A DNA stretch of 64,000 nt, taken from assembly GCA_015039315.1 (NCBI GenBank), contig WIDE01000072.1:1-64000 (forward strand), written 5' to 3'. Every line of letters begins with the position of its first letter. The stretch's first letter is position 1. This document shows, piece after piece, positions 49,579 through 62,000 of this stretch. A program made the position numbers and the translations under genes. The notes beneath the pieces are model-generated. The model worked only from the letters and a program-made list of their open reading frames with translations, did not search any database and was not told the origin of the DNA. Source of the stretch: Clavulina sp. PMI_390. Taxonomy: Eukaryota; Basidiomycota; Agaricomycetes; Cantharellales; Hydnaceae.

Positions 49579-49639
49579 TCCAGCAGCAGTTCTGATTGTT
49601 CTCTGATCTCCTCTGTTCATCACAAATATGCAACAGTGA

Positions 49640-50641
49640 CCGTGACTGCCGCCATATTGGTGATTCAATCACAACTTTTCTTGTCTGTTTTGTTTGAGGA
49701 CGCAATGTATAATACCATGACGCATCTCCAGACCACACTGTATCTTAGCGCTCCCAGGGCATGAATGTATTGAATTTAAATTGGGATATTATGAGGAGAT
49801 ATCTCGGTGCTGCTATACAAGTAAGGTAAGATGTGTTGCGAGGTTTACCAGTGCCTAGTCCGTTGGCAAATCCTCTCAGACAAGGGCATCGACCTCGACG
49901 CACGCCAGAAGACTCGGCGATTCAGCCGAGGCCACCAGGCTTAGAAGAAGACTTGATTAGTTCCCGTCATAGAACTTCGGCTTATATCCTACGTGCACAA
50001 TAGCTGAGTAGGATCGAAGGCTGGAGAAGAGGCAGTGGCTGTGATTGTTCGAGTTGTGGGCTGTTGTTCCCTCCCTCGTCTAGCGATCTCTGTTTCTGAC
50101 ATTGGGATTCGCACCAATTGCGTCTGCTGTCTTTAGCAAAACCTCAGCTGCTCATTTGAGATCAGGTGAGACTTATAGTCATCTCTATGAATGCTGTGAA
50201 CTAATTGCCTAATTTTGACTCGTTTACCTGACACCCTATTTGCCGGTTCCACTACGTGCTTCGATTGCCATTTGTTCTATCAACTCTCAGCGCCAACAGT
50301 GGATACTCGGGTAAGTTGGAACTTTGTTTCCTGCATTTTACTCTTTTTTGATGTTTAGACCTCATCAATCTTCATGTGCCGTCATGTCAATGGACGCTTG
50401 TGGCCGAATTTCCAGACCGAGTTTCTGTTCCACACTTCAAGAAGAATTTATAACTATTCCACTGGCCTGATTTCCCTATAATCACTGTCTCCTGGACGTT
50501 TGAACCGTGAGTGAATGCCCTCGCGCACCATGCCGCAAGTCATTTGTTCCACCAACTAACGCGCAATCTTGCTTCCAACGTCACCGCGCTATCCTTCACC
50601 ATTGCTGCCCTTAGGAAGCCCCTCCCGTCTCCTTTTAACTT
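49640..50641. promoter_or_regulatory. Upstream region of the CTD kinase gene
   Basis: About 1 kb with no coding sequence, likely promoter and a 5' untranslated leader that may itself contain introns (several gtgag/gtaag and cag signals between 50160 and 50510). Nothing else was recognised. Confidence 0.4.
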
Positions 50642-53600
50642 ATGCCGCGGGATAATCACTACCAGCATCAGCAGCATGGTCGGCGCTCCCGTGAGGTCAA
50701 CGGCGACTCCAAACAGCAGTGGGGATCCCACTATCCCTCCGGCCAGCACTCACAGCCCCATCAGCAGTCCAGGTACCCATCCCAGTCCTCGCACCCCAGC
50801 ATGCCGCCACCGCAGAACCACTACGACGCCTACGACGAGAGTGGATGGGAACCTAGTAGCGCCGGCGGGTCCCGCTACGCCCCTGTTGATCGCTCACGGG
50901 ATCATTGGGACACTCAACAAGCTCACGCTTATCATCACGACGAGCACACTGGTTGGGAACCAAGCATGAGCACGTCGCAAGGCTATGCTCACGCATCTGG
51001 TAAGCCTCGCCAGCCCCGGAGCTGGGAGCTTGATGATGGGACACAACGTGGCTGGGAGCCTCCTCCCGAGCAGCCGCGCAGTCTGAAGCGAGGCACTTGG
51101 AATAGAGAGCCAGCTAGCTGGGATCGCCCAGCCAGCACGCATCCCACTGAGGGCGGCGGCCGGTCATGGATCCCCTCGCGACAGCACCAAAATTCCTCAC
51201 ATCAGCATCACTATCCAAACGGCGACGGAAATGGCCACCAAAACCAGTCGCAAAACCGCAAAAGGAAGAGAAAAAATCAAGGGGTGTCCACCAGTGGGCA
51301 GAACAGGTATGATCATTATGTGGAGGACAGTAGAGGGGTTTACACTGGAGAGATAAAACCGCAATCGTCATCACATAGGCAAGAAAAAACCCCTCATTTG
51401 TGGTTTCTTGCCTTTCTTTTGGTCTAACTTTGAAAATTACTATCATTTAGATCATCTCGCCATGGGGATTCGAAGAGTCCTGAATCCCATCGTCGACGTA
51501 AAACCGCAGCATCACCCACTCCCTCTCGGTCTGACTCGCACTCTGTATCCCGCTCTCGCTCCCGTTCCAGAACCCCTTCTCGCTCTCGCTCCCGCTCGTA
51601 CTCGCGCTCCTCCCGAGATTCCTCCCCCCGACAAAGCCGAACAAAGCGCCGCGCCCTCACTCCTGACGTCAAAAGGGACTCCAATTCGGCCAGCCCTCAA
51701 TCAGGTCGACGTAGCTCTGCCAAAAAGCCTCGAGACAACTCTGCCGAAGGATCACACCGGTCTACTCGTGACCGTGATCGTGATCGCGACCGCTACCGCG
51801 ACAAAGTCAAGGACAAGGACCGTGGGCGGACACGCCAGAGGTCGACGTCTCACGACCGTGACCGCGAGCGGTCAAAGGAGCGAAGTCATCGTGGGCGCTC
51901 CGTCTCGTCGTATTCGTCGGGTAGCAGTAGGCGAAGTAGCGCCTCGCCGCATACTGACCGCAAACGCCTCCACCGTTTGCCAGGTGCAGGCGAGAAGACA
52001 AATGGCCACCCTCGTGCCCATAATCTATCGTCCTTGTCAGGCGGTCGAAAGTCCTTCGTCAATGATGTGCGCTGCCCTTGCCCCATACTTCATATGCATT
52101 ATCTGACCAAGAATCGAAACATCACTCTTTACAGCGAAAGGCAGGAGACGATGTCTTGGGAACGTTCAAGCCTGTAACATCCCTCAAGATGCCTGGCACG
52201 TCGTCCTATGACCGGCCTTCCCCAGTACCAGCCTCACTTGATACTGGGACCCCAACCTCATCCCTACCCATGCAGCCAGCGGTCTTAGCACCAGCTACAG
52301 GGCCGATAGCCCTAACTGATGCATTCGACCGCAGATTCGTGAAGAACAAGCGCTCCAGTGGTGGTAACAACCTGATGCAACAGTTCTTCCCTGGAGATGA
52401 TGATGACGAAGCGGGCACCGCCGATCAGCCTCCCGTGGCGACGAGCTCCAGAGGAGGCGGTGGGTGGCAGCGAATCGATGGTGGGTCTTCTAAAACCGAT
52501 TTGACTTCCGGTGCTGGCCTTCCGCAACGCCCTTCAGATCCACAAGGTGTGGAGGCGCCCAGCCACGGAGCGGCGCATTTACCTGCCACTCCAATGGAGG
52601 TAGATGCCCCTCCAATTTCAGAGCCTGTCTCCACTGTCTCTTCCACTCCTATTCATTCCACATCACCGCGAAAACCCTCAACCGCGTTGACTTCTACTGC
52701 TCATACGCCCACTGCACCTTCTGCTGCTTCTACAGCACCGGTTGCGCGGGATTATGCCACACCATCCGCTTCCGCCCCAAATCTCGAAATGGCTGCATCA
52801 TCAAGCAAGAAGGGCAAGGCTTCGGACAGCAATGCTCCTCCCACCCGCGATGGCGACACTTACAATATCGTCAGCCAGGTCGGAGAAGGCACGTTTGGGC
52901 AAGTTTACAAAGCTGTCAACTCACAGAACAACACCAAGGTTGCGCTCAAGAGGATCCGCATGGAGGGAGAGAAAGATGGCTTCCCCGTCACGGCGATGCG
53001 AGAGATCAAGCTGCTTCAGTCTTTGCGACATGAGAATATTGTGAAGTTGCATGAGATGATGGTGTCAAAAAGTAGGCCGATGTTCCTCGGCCATCTCACT
53101 TCTGCTTTTACTGACTTCTTGTGTGCACAGACGGCTCTGTCTATATGGTTTTCGAGTACATGGATCACGATCTCACTGGCATCTTGTCCCAACAACAGTT
53201 CCAGTTCACCCCCGCCCATTTAAAGTCTCTGTGTCATCAAATGCTGGCTGGCGTTGCCTACCTTCATCACAAAGGTGTTATCCATCGAGATATGAAAGGC
53301 TCCAACATCCTTATCAGCACTCAGGGCGTTCTGAAGCTCGCCGATTTTGGTCTGGCGCGTTTCTACCAGAAACGAAGACGTCTTGACTACACGAACAGAG
53401 TTATCACGCTCTGGTATCGTCCGCCAGAACTACTGCTAGGCGCAACTGTGTATGGGCCGGAGGTGGATATGTGGAGTGTTGGGTGCGTTTTCTTTCTGTT
53501 GATCGGGTCTCTCGTCGGGGCCGGTTTGCTGATGCTTGAACATTTGCAGGTGCATCATGCTCGAACTCTACGTGAAGAAGGCTGTTTTCCCTGGCATCGA

Positions 53601-54237
53601 TGAGATCACCCAGCTCGAAGTTATCTGGAAGGTCATGGGGACACCCACGACGGATAACTGGCCTGGCTTCGCAGAGTTGCCGTGGTATGAACTGGTCAAA
53701 CCCAATGAACCTATCCCCAGCCGATTCCGCTCCCTTTTCCAGAAGTATGTACCTTCCGGTTATGCCGTTCTTATGCTGTCTTTTGCTGTGGTTCTGACAC
53801 AATTACTTCATTCAGATATCTCTCTCCAGCGGCTCTGGACCTGGTGGAAGCACTTCTGGTTTATAACCCTCTGAAGCGTATCACTGCTGCGGACTCACTG
53901 AACTCTCCGTTTTTCAGTGAGGAGCCTGCGATGGAACTGCCTGAGTACGTCATTTGTTTCTTTCCTTACCGAAGCCCATTTATTCATGATATCACGCTGC
54001 GAATCCTCTCTGCTCCTTAGTCTGGCATGCCTCGAAGGTGAATGGCATGAGTACGAGTCCAAGCGCGAGCGCGAACGAGCGAAGAAGCGCGATAAGCGCA
54101 AGTCAGAGTCTGCCGCACATACCACCGTGCCAAGCCAGCTCGCCGCAAGCGCACCTAGGAGGGAAGACTCCGCCGTAAATGTGGAGAACGGCGGCACAAG
54201 TGACAAACCTGGCCCGGTCGTTGTAGGGCAGGCATGA
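50642..54237 (+). CDS. ctk1: CDK12/Ctk1-type RNA polymerase II CTD kinase
   Basis: Cyclin-dependent kinase of the Ctk1/CDK12 class, which phosphorylates Ser2 of the polymerase II tail. The N terminus (50642-51310) is rich in Gln, His and Ser. A second block (51451-52070) is an Arg/Ser domain with SRSRSRSRTPSRSRSRSYSR and RDRDRDRDRYRDK. A Ser/Thr-rich linker follows. Kinase signatures: VGEGTFGQVYKA, VALKRIRMEG, DGFPVTAMREIK (the PITAIRE-like helix), VFEYMDHDLTGIL, HRDMKGSNIL, LADFGLARFY, the T-loop YTNRVITLWYRPPELLL, and EVDMWSVGC. The HRD, DFG and activation-loop residues are intact. The tail after EEPAMELP is charged (RERERAKKRDKRK). Many short introns; the RS block is only visible once the reading frame after 51450 is followed. 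The start MPRDNHYQHQQ is the first ATG with bias. Confidence 0.94.
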
Positions 54238-54524
54238 TCGTTTTGATCAATGTGTTCTTTGCCTATTCAACAAGACTTTTTCCTGCTATCGATTTTCTTG
54301 TTCTATTCATACATATAGTGGTGGAACAGCCCTTCCTGAAGACCCCCACGCATTTGAATTGTTGTCGCATTTTTTTTTTTTTGCTTCAGCGCTGTAGCAT
54401 ATCATCGCATCTGCATCCCAAATTTCAGCAAACACTATGTTTTTGGCCCATCACACTCTCAAACTTGTGTAGCAAAGGATACGGTTGAGTAGCAAGGTAT
54501 TACTGATACACGGTACGAACGAAT
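54238..54524. terminator. Convergent 3' flanks of ctk1 and csn4
   Basis: 287 bp between two stop codons on opposite strands. Includes a T run of 12 at 54371-54382. The mRNA 3' ends may overlap. Confidence 0.4.
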
Positions 54525-56115
54525 TCAAGCAACAGCCATAGCGTTCGAGGGCTCGAGGAGGCCCTTCTCGCTTAGCTGCTGTACCAGGGACTCTACCTGA
54601 GGATGAAGTGAGATTGAATGCGACAAAAAAGCAAACTAGCAAATACAAGACTGACCTGGCTCGCAGTCTGGCGAATCTGCTTGTCCCATTGCTTTGTGTA
54701 TGGTGCACCTGGGTCCTCTTCCTCCTGATCGACGTCTCCAAGCCCACCAGCCTTGCCCTGTCCTTCGTCATCATCGACGTCCTCGAAGACAATTAGTCTC
54801 TCGACTTGGTCGATGCTCGCCTTCAACCGCTTCTGCTCGATCATCCTTCGTGCCATTGTTTCGGCTGCCGCGGGCGTAAGGTCTAATAGCGAGCCGAGCC
54901 CAATGAACGTGATGTTCGTGTAGATCTTTGAGCATGAGAGAAGGTTGTGCTCCAGCACCGCACGATCTAGCACCGTGGCAGGACCTGTACGCGTGCTCAC
55001 GGGTTCGCCGTCCGTCATTTCGTTGTCGTATGCGGCGACGTTCTTTTTGTCTCCTGCACTTTGGGCAATGCGTGCCAGTTGATGGGGACGCAGAGTTTCC
55101 TCAAAGCCTTTAATTTCAGCGGGACGGATGATTTGATCGAGGTACATTTTGGTGAGGATGTTGAAGTGTGTGAGGCCAGCTGAGCGCTCGTCTCGATAAA
55201 GGTTGGCGAGCATCCGCGAACGGTTAGGTCCTGCAGGAGCTAATACGGCGCAGGTTACAGCGGCTGATCTAACAGAAGGAAAGGTAGGTATCACTTCGGA
55301 TTAGTGCATAGAACCGGAAAGAAAGGTTCGGGTTACTCACAGAGCCTGTAATCGTTCTTCTTCGTCGATGTCGCCAATCCAACTTAGTTCGTGATATCTC
55401 AGTGCAGCATCAACAAACTTGCGCGTAAAGTCGGCCAGTCGTGCTTGGCAAAGCTTGTATTGGAGCTGTAGCGTCTTGTCAGTGGTGGAATGGATCAGCA
55501 CAGCCGCGCGGCCGTAATAAGTTTCGGCGAGACCAGACTCTTCCTCTTCCAAGAAGAGACGGACAACTCTGATGTAGACTTTCAATTTATCCTCATCACT
55601 ATATGGGGAAACAAGTTGAGGTCAAAGATCATGTCAGTGAGGCGATGATGCGCACGTGTAGTTTGAGTCCATGTTGAGCTTGATTAGCGTTTCTGCCGCT
55701 TCTTTCCACTCCTCTTGCGCCTCTAGTATATCCGCAAGTTGATTTCTAAACGCATTGGCCTAAGTAGATTGTTCAGGTTGGGTGAGATCGAGACGAGCGC
55801 GAGCAGTTAGAGCACAGCACGGACTTGTTCATCGAACGTGACACCCCTTGGCGACACCACTTTAAGTACCGATTTGAGGATATCCTGCAATGAGTCCTGA
55901 AGCGCAGTTGCCTGATCCTGCAACAGCTTCACAAGTTCACTTAGAACTTGGCGCGCTACTACTGGAGTCTCCGCGACCACAGCCGCGACGGTTGTCTCGA
56001 TTTGGGCAACATTAGGCGCTGGCTTCGCAGAGAGCTCATTTGACAGTAGATTGACATAAGCAGGCGCTTTGTCTTTCTGCGTGGATATCTGGGCGATTTC
56101 AGCGATCGAGGCCAT
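54525..56115 (-). CDS. csn4: COP9 signalosome complex subunit 4
   Basis: PCI-domain subunit of the COP9 signalosome, which removes Nedd8 from cullins and so tunes CUL1/CUL3/CUL4 ubiquitin ligases. The N terminus is MASIAEIAQISTQKDKAPAY. Alpha-helical repeats follow, including LVKLLQDQATALQDSL, YGRAAVLIHSTTDKTLQLQ, FVDAALRYHEL and ALQ with AVTCAVLAPAGPNRSRML. The PCI core is LYRDERSAGLTHFNILTKMY, then IIRPAEIKGFEETLRPHQLA, YTNITFIGLGSLLDLT and RMIEQKRLKASIDQVERLIVF. It ends QLSEKGLLEPSNAMAVA-stop after a short last exon. This order is that of CSN4. Its start codon is only 73 bp from the divergent BRD8-like gene. Confidence 0.93.
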
Positions 56116-56188
56116 GTTTGTTGTGCCTTGTGTACAAGCGCGGTCTCGAACCAAACACACGACCTTCCTCTTTCAGACACTACTCGCG
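56116..56188. promoter_or_regulatory. 73-bp bidirectional promoter (csn4 / BRD8-like)
   Basis: Only 73 bp separate the two divergent ATGs, so the core promoters and 5' leaders must overlap or lie inside each other. The sequence has pyrimidine tracts (cttcctctttcag) facing the plus-strand gene. Confidence 0.6.
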
Positions 56189-58790
56189 ATGTCCGAGAAC
56201 GACGAGCCCATGAATACCCGAGAGCGCCTCGTATTTGCTCAGGTCGTACATGAGGTGCGGAATCCTCCGTCTTTAAATGACACATAAGCCTAAGTCTCTA
56301 TGTTCAGGTCGGGGCAAACGACTGGGACCAAATTTCGAATCTCCTTGGGAAACACCCTCTTGTAACTCGGCCAAAAGCATTCTACAGTCCAGATAAATGT
56401 GAAAGGCTATACCGTGCTATGTTGACAGAACTCGGCTCTCCATAGTATGAGGCGTTTCCTTCAAATATGAACTATATGCAAACGCTCATGGGCTCTTCGT
56501 AGTGCGGGGTCTACCATCCTTCCCGATATCCTCAAGCAACCCAAATGTGCGCATCAGCCTCGAATCTTTCGTTAAGCGGCAGATCTCATCTCTTTGTTCT
56601 ACTCAGCCAAGGCAAATCTCCAGCTCGCTCGTAGCTTGTATCAAGCTCGCGTCAAGGAACTTGTGGACCTCCTGGGCCAGCATGAGAAGATATTCAAGTA
56701 TGTGCCTTTGATATGTACATGAAGCACCCGAGTCGCTCTCATACAACAATGCAGGCAAATTACCCAAGATGTCGCTGAGATCCAGTCAGGGCACTGGGAC
56801 GAACGCATCATCTCAGAATTTGGCTCTCCCCCTCCTGTACAAGCAGGTAGCAGCACAGGGACTCCTCAATACCAACCTTTCGCATTACCAAATCAATCAT
56901 CGGACCGAGAAGAGACCCCGGGTGGTGACAACATGGATGAAGATGAGGTGTGTGACTCTGGCTAAATAGTATGGTTTACTTTATGAATACTCTATACAGG
57001 ACGTCGAAATGGACACTGGAATTGACGAGTCGTTTGATGAGCCCGTAGCACCTGTATCGATGGTAGAGCAGTCTCAGGTCAGCCCTTTGGGGAGGATGGA
57101 GGACCATCAGCTCACCATACCGTACTTTCTCTAATAGCGACAATCCGTGAATGTGCCCTCGTCCGTTCTTCCTGGACCCGTTGATGAAGACGAAGACATG
57201 GAAGATGAAGAGCCGGTCGTGGCACAACGAACACCACCGCCAAACCCCTCAAGCACCTCACTTCTATCTACATCTGCTCTCCCCACTGCATCCACTTCCA
57301 CTACACCCGAGGGCCCCATAGAGCCGAAAGTCCTATCAAGCACAGATGTCCAACCTCAGGGTTTTCACAAGGTCAGCTTGTTGCGTGATACTACGTTTTG
57401 CTTTAGGTTATTCATTACTATCCAGATAGGGAGTCAACCTGATCCCCCCGGACTGACAGAGAAAGACATAGAAAAGAAAATGGGGGGTGGTGAGCCGGAG
57501 GGGGTTGCTCCTGTTGCGGCTGATGCCGCGGTTGAGACAGAGACTGAGAAGACACATGAAGTGGACAAAGTCAAGGAGACTACTGCTGCTGATGCTGGTA
57601 TGTCGAAATCAGTTCGGCAAAGCGCTATTCTCAATAACATCCTTCCAATGCCAGAGAAACCCAGAACTACAAACGCTCGAGCCCAAACTCCAGAGGTGGA
57701 GCAGAGCACTAGTGAGTCTGGAAACAGTAAGGACTTGGAGGATGCTTCACGTCGACGAGAAACGTCCGCAAAAGAAGATGAGCTCGTCGAAGAAACTCCT
57801 GAGCCCACTCGTTCGCCCTCTCCCGCACCAGCTCCTGCTCCGCCAATGGATACAGACATGGCCTCCCCTTCAGACAATGGTTCGCGTGATGTCATCCTTT
57901 TTTCCCGGCGGGATTCCTAATATCAATCAGATGTAGCAGAATCCCCTTCTGAAGCTCAACCTGACGCGGAAGCTGAGCCAAGTTCAGCCCCTCCCTCTGG
58001 CGAGGCTGGCGCGCCTTCTCTCTCTACCAAGGAAGTTATACAGTCTCCCCGCGCTGCCTCCGAAGCACCGACTGAGACTACCGACCCTATGGATGAGGAG
58101 CCGGCTACTCGGACGAGGACTCGAGCTACTAAGCAAGGTAGGTCCTACTTTCCGTGAATAGCATTATTGGCTCCTCACCTTCACCCCCAGCTTCCAAGCG
58201 AAAGCAGCCTACTGAAAGCCAGCAAGAACGAAAGCGCCGACGTGTCTCTCCTTCACCAGCCCCGACCGAGGAAGAAACACCCTCTCGAGCAACGCGTCGC
58301 TCGCGTGCCTCTGTCGCAGCGAGCGCCCTTTCCGCATCCACTTCCTCTGGTAGTGCGGCTCGCAATGCCGTCAAGCCGAACAAGTCACTTGAGGTCCTCC
58401 ACAGCACAATCAACACCCTCAAAGGCTACTCCCTCTTTGCTGAGCCTGTCACTGATAAACAAGCGGAGGGCTACTCAAAAGTTGTGTATGAGAGTCAAGA
58501 CTTGAAGACGATCAAGACCAAGATCAAAACTGGCGAGATACAAACAACGGACGAGTATGAACGTGCGATTTACTTGATGTTTGCTAATGCCGTCATGTAC
58601 AATCTCCCTGGGAGTACGGCAGCAAACGACGCAAAAGATGTAGGATCTCATATTTCACCCCTCTGCTATTTACAAGAACCAACTAACGAATGGCCCCTTT
58701 TTTGTTCTTTTCCATCAGATGATGCAGCTTGTGTCACAAAACATCCAAAGCCATCGCCATATGGAGCTGATGACCACATCATCCAAATAA
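56189..58790 (+). CDS. BRD8-like bromodomain protein (NuA4-type subunit)
   Basis: Starts MSENDEPMNTRERLVFAQVV, then HEVGANDWDQISNLLGKHPL and FYSPDKCERLYRAMLTELG: a SANT-like N terminus as in BRD8, the TIP60/NuA4 subunit. A helical block follows, ANLQLARSLYQARVKELVDL then LGQHEKIFKQITQDV. The middle is a long Glu/Pro/Ser/Thr-rich linker (DEDEDMEDEEP, APAPAPPMDTD). The bromodomain is at the C terminus: VLHSTINTLKGYSLFAEPVT, DLKTIKTKIKTGEI, EYERAIYLMFANAVMYNLPG and the last exon MMQLVSQNIQSHRHMELM. The usual acetyl-lysine-contact Asn appears in the MYNLPG motif. About nine short introns, all joined in phase. The role is inferred: reading acetylated histones within a histone acetyltransferase complex, close to its neighbour Tra1. 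Confidence 0.85.
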
Positions 58791-59075
58791 CTTCTTCTCA
58801 CTTTGATTATTTATCCTTCCTATGACTCGTTTTCCTCTATATCTGGCCTGGGACGGCTCGCACTCAGCCTACCGACTGGTTCTTTTGGTATCACGTTGCA
58901 GAACAACTATGTACTATATACACAATGATGGGTGGTAATACATCAAAGACATAAAACAAGATGAGATAAGATGTGATATTAAAATATGGTAATCCCAAAG
59001 TGTAGCGAGAAACGGGAAAGAATGCATAACGAAGTGTAGATATGCGATGTGCACTAAAGGAAGGGTAGGAAAAGC
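58791..59075. terminator. Convergent 3' flanks of BRD8-like gene and tra1
   Basis: 285 bp between two stop codons. AT-rich around 58900-58990. No element was assigned. Confidence 0.4.
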
Positions 59076-62000
59076 TCAGTAGTCCCAGCCAGATTTTGAG
59101 GATTGGTTGCTTGGGAAATAAGCTGATCAACTGCGAGGGTTGCTGACATTGTAGGAGCCTTGGAGTTCTTTATGTATGAGAATTTCGTCAGCAACTGTTT
59201 AGCGAGACCAAATTGAAGCGTTGACGTACCTCTGATTTTTCGTTCCTCTCAGCTTTGCAGGCGAGAATCTCAGCGCGGCGCACGATTTGGTCGACGTTTT
59301 GAAGTACGACCGTTCGGAACGAGAGATCGGAGGGCATGGATCGTCCTGGCAGGGCATACCAGCTGATAATCTCCTCCCGAACGAATATGCCAAGAGTTTG
59401 CTCCAGATCATACTAAAATTAGAGACAGATATGTTAGAGACGTATTGATATGCAGCCGATAGTTATGCCAGAGCTTACCTCTGGCTCAGTCAAGCATCGG
59501 GCGATTGCGTTGATGCCCATAGAGAGAAGCCCTTGAATACCATGCTCAGTCATGAGCTCTTGCATGTTGGGGGTGAGACGGAAAGGGACGTGGTCGACGC
59601 TAGCAAGCACTGGAGTCTGACCATTCACGAGGTCTGACAAAACGTTGAGGTCAGTGAAAGAAGAAAGAGAAAAGCAAACAATGCTTTTGACGCACTTGGC
59701 ATCATCTCAGCGACGTAAATGTTGCCAGTCGACTTGGAGATGTTAATGCGAGAAGGGAAGCGAGCGGTAGTGTGGAGAAGATATGTCATGAAAGAAATTG
59801 AGGCAGTCTGAAGGGTGAACTGTTTCCGCATCAACCACAGGTCCATAGGGCCGCACATCGTCTTCGCAAAATACTAGGGAATAAATAATATCGTTAATTC
59901 CGCTGTAGGTTTATGACGGGACATGAAAGCGCACCTTTGATAGGACGGTGCGTGGGATGTATTTCGCTGCTGTCTCTTCATTCAACTCCATCTTGAGATT
60001 ACGGAGCTGAACATTATCCAGCTGATACGGGGCGGAGATCAGTGACAGTGGCGCGACGGGGGTGGGTATGAAACTCAACTGGTTTGCGAGCCATCATCGC
60101 CCGAATCTTACTGCTAATTTGAAGCAAGGGCTCCTCTCTTGAGATGCGTAGTGCGCGACATTGATGCTCGTACACCTCTTGCAGAGTGACATAAGAGCTA
60201 TCATTTTCAACCAACCGAACCTGAAGAGAGACGGGGATCGCATGGGGAAGGTGGAATTGAAGATTCCTCCTTCTGCTTTCCTTTTTGCGGACGAGGGCAC
60301 TACAAAACAACTGGTCAATAGAGAGCAAAGAGGCGATCTTTTCGAGGACGAACGTGTTAAAGATTCTGAACATTTGCATGACACGCTCTTCTCGGCGACT
60401 ATGCCTAGGGATGGGGCTTTGAATGGCGAATAGATGCTTCGATCCATCGTGTCCCATGAAGGTAATACGACGGTAGTAATAGGACGAGCCACGGCATATC
60501 TCAAAGGTTGGGGCGCAGCGTGCCACTTTAGCAAAGTAGGTCGAATTGTCTTTATGCTAATAGAGGGGTGAGTATGTGCCGGATGCTAGAACGGGTGGGA
60601 GACGGACCTCAAGATACTGTCCAGGAACTTCGACTTCCTCATAAGTGTGGTGGTGAAACTCGGCGAGGAAGTGGCTCATGAGGTCAAGTGGCTGCACAGC
60701 AGGCCGTAGCCCAAGGAAAACCTCGTAACGGTCTCGCCAAGACATCAAACGCTCGATGTATTCCTTGAGAGTAGGCTTGGCGTGCACGAGATCATTCTCA
60801 AACGCAACCTAGGGTCATCTAGATTAGAAATTTGCTGGTAGCTTGAAGCATGTCGCACTTACCCGACTTGTCTGAGGAAGACCGCTGGCTAGCCTGAGTA
60901 CATTCTGTGTAGAAATTTCTGGCACGGAACCGTCATCTCCAACAAGAGTGGCGCTCTGAGTGGAGTGCTGCAAAGCAGGGAAGTGTGAGCACTACGTTTG
61001 AATAAGGAATCACATTTTTGCTTACGTGCAGCGCTTCAGTCAGTAACGCAACGATGAAACGGTAGATCTCCTCCTCTGAAGTGGGTTTGAATCGAGCAGC
61101 AAGATTATCAGCTAATAACTCCATTGTAGGTGAAAGCAGAGGAGTCGCCGTTTTCAGCCTATTTTGAATCTCTTCAGCGAACTCCCAAGGCTGAGCCGTG
61201 CGTGCTGCAGTATCGGCAGCTGAGGGGTGGTTCTCAGAACTCTCGTTAGCGTTCGCTTGGCCTGTTGCAGAATGTCCCCCAGCACCATCAGTAGGGACCC
61301 CATTCGAGTTGGCAGTGCCTTGGCCGCCCTCCTGTTGCGCTTGTGCATTTGCTTGGGCCGCCAGAGCTTGAGCCTGAGCTGCGCTGGATCTACGGAGGAC
61401 CTGGAACTCTTCTCGCGAGGTTCGCAACTCGAAAAAGAGAGACTATAGGTAGAACGATTAGTCGTATGAATTGGTAGATAGTGAAATTGCTAACCTGCGG
61501 GAAGCTGTGGGCAATGTCGATAAGAAGCCTTCGACACTGCCTTGCAGCTCGATGCGACAACGACTTCAAAAGCTGAGGTATCAGAGTGATCCAGTACCAC
61601 AATGCAATGTCACCTTTGAAGTTCTCGAATGCCTTAGCGATAGTGCCGCCCTGGTCATCCAGGCTCAAAAACCAGAGAATGCGAACAAGAAGCGGTCGTG
61701 TTTTCGCACTCTTGTACAGGCCGGCGGCTTGGAGGTAGCAGCTGACAGTGTTACTGGCGATCATCATGTCAGCGGGGTTCTCCTTGAAAACTTTGTCGTT
61801 GTAACGGCCCCACTCGGCCCATGCTTTTGGCATGTTGAGATCCATCTGCACAGCTTGCCCGAAAGCGGCGTTTGCTTCGTCACTATGCCCAAGGCGAGCA
61901 ATGAACATCCCCTTCAGAGTGAAGAACTCGGCTTTTTGGGGTGTTGTGAAATACATCAAGTTTGTGTTGTTGATGACTTCCAAGCCAGCGGGGAGCTCAG

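Noticed and set aside
47010..56115. Functional link between the DCAF-like WD40 gene and csn4 as a CUL4-ligase cluster
   Set aside because: The two are separated by the CTD kinase gene, differ in strand and are ordinary housekeeping genes. Proximity alone is weak evidence.
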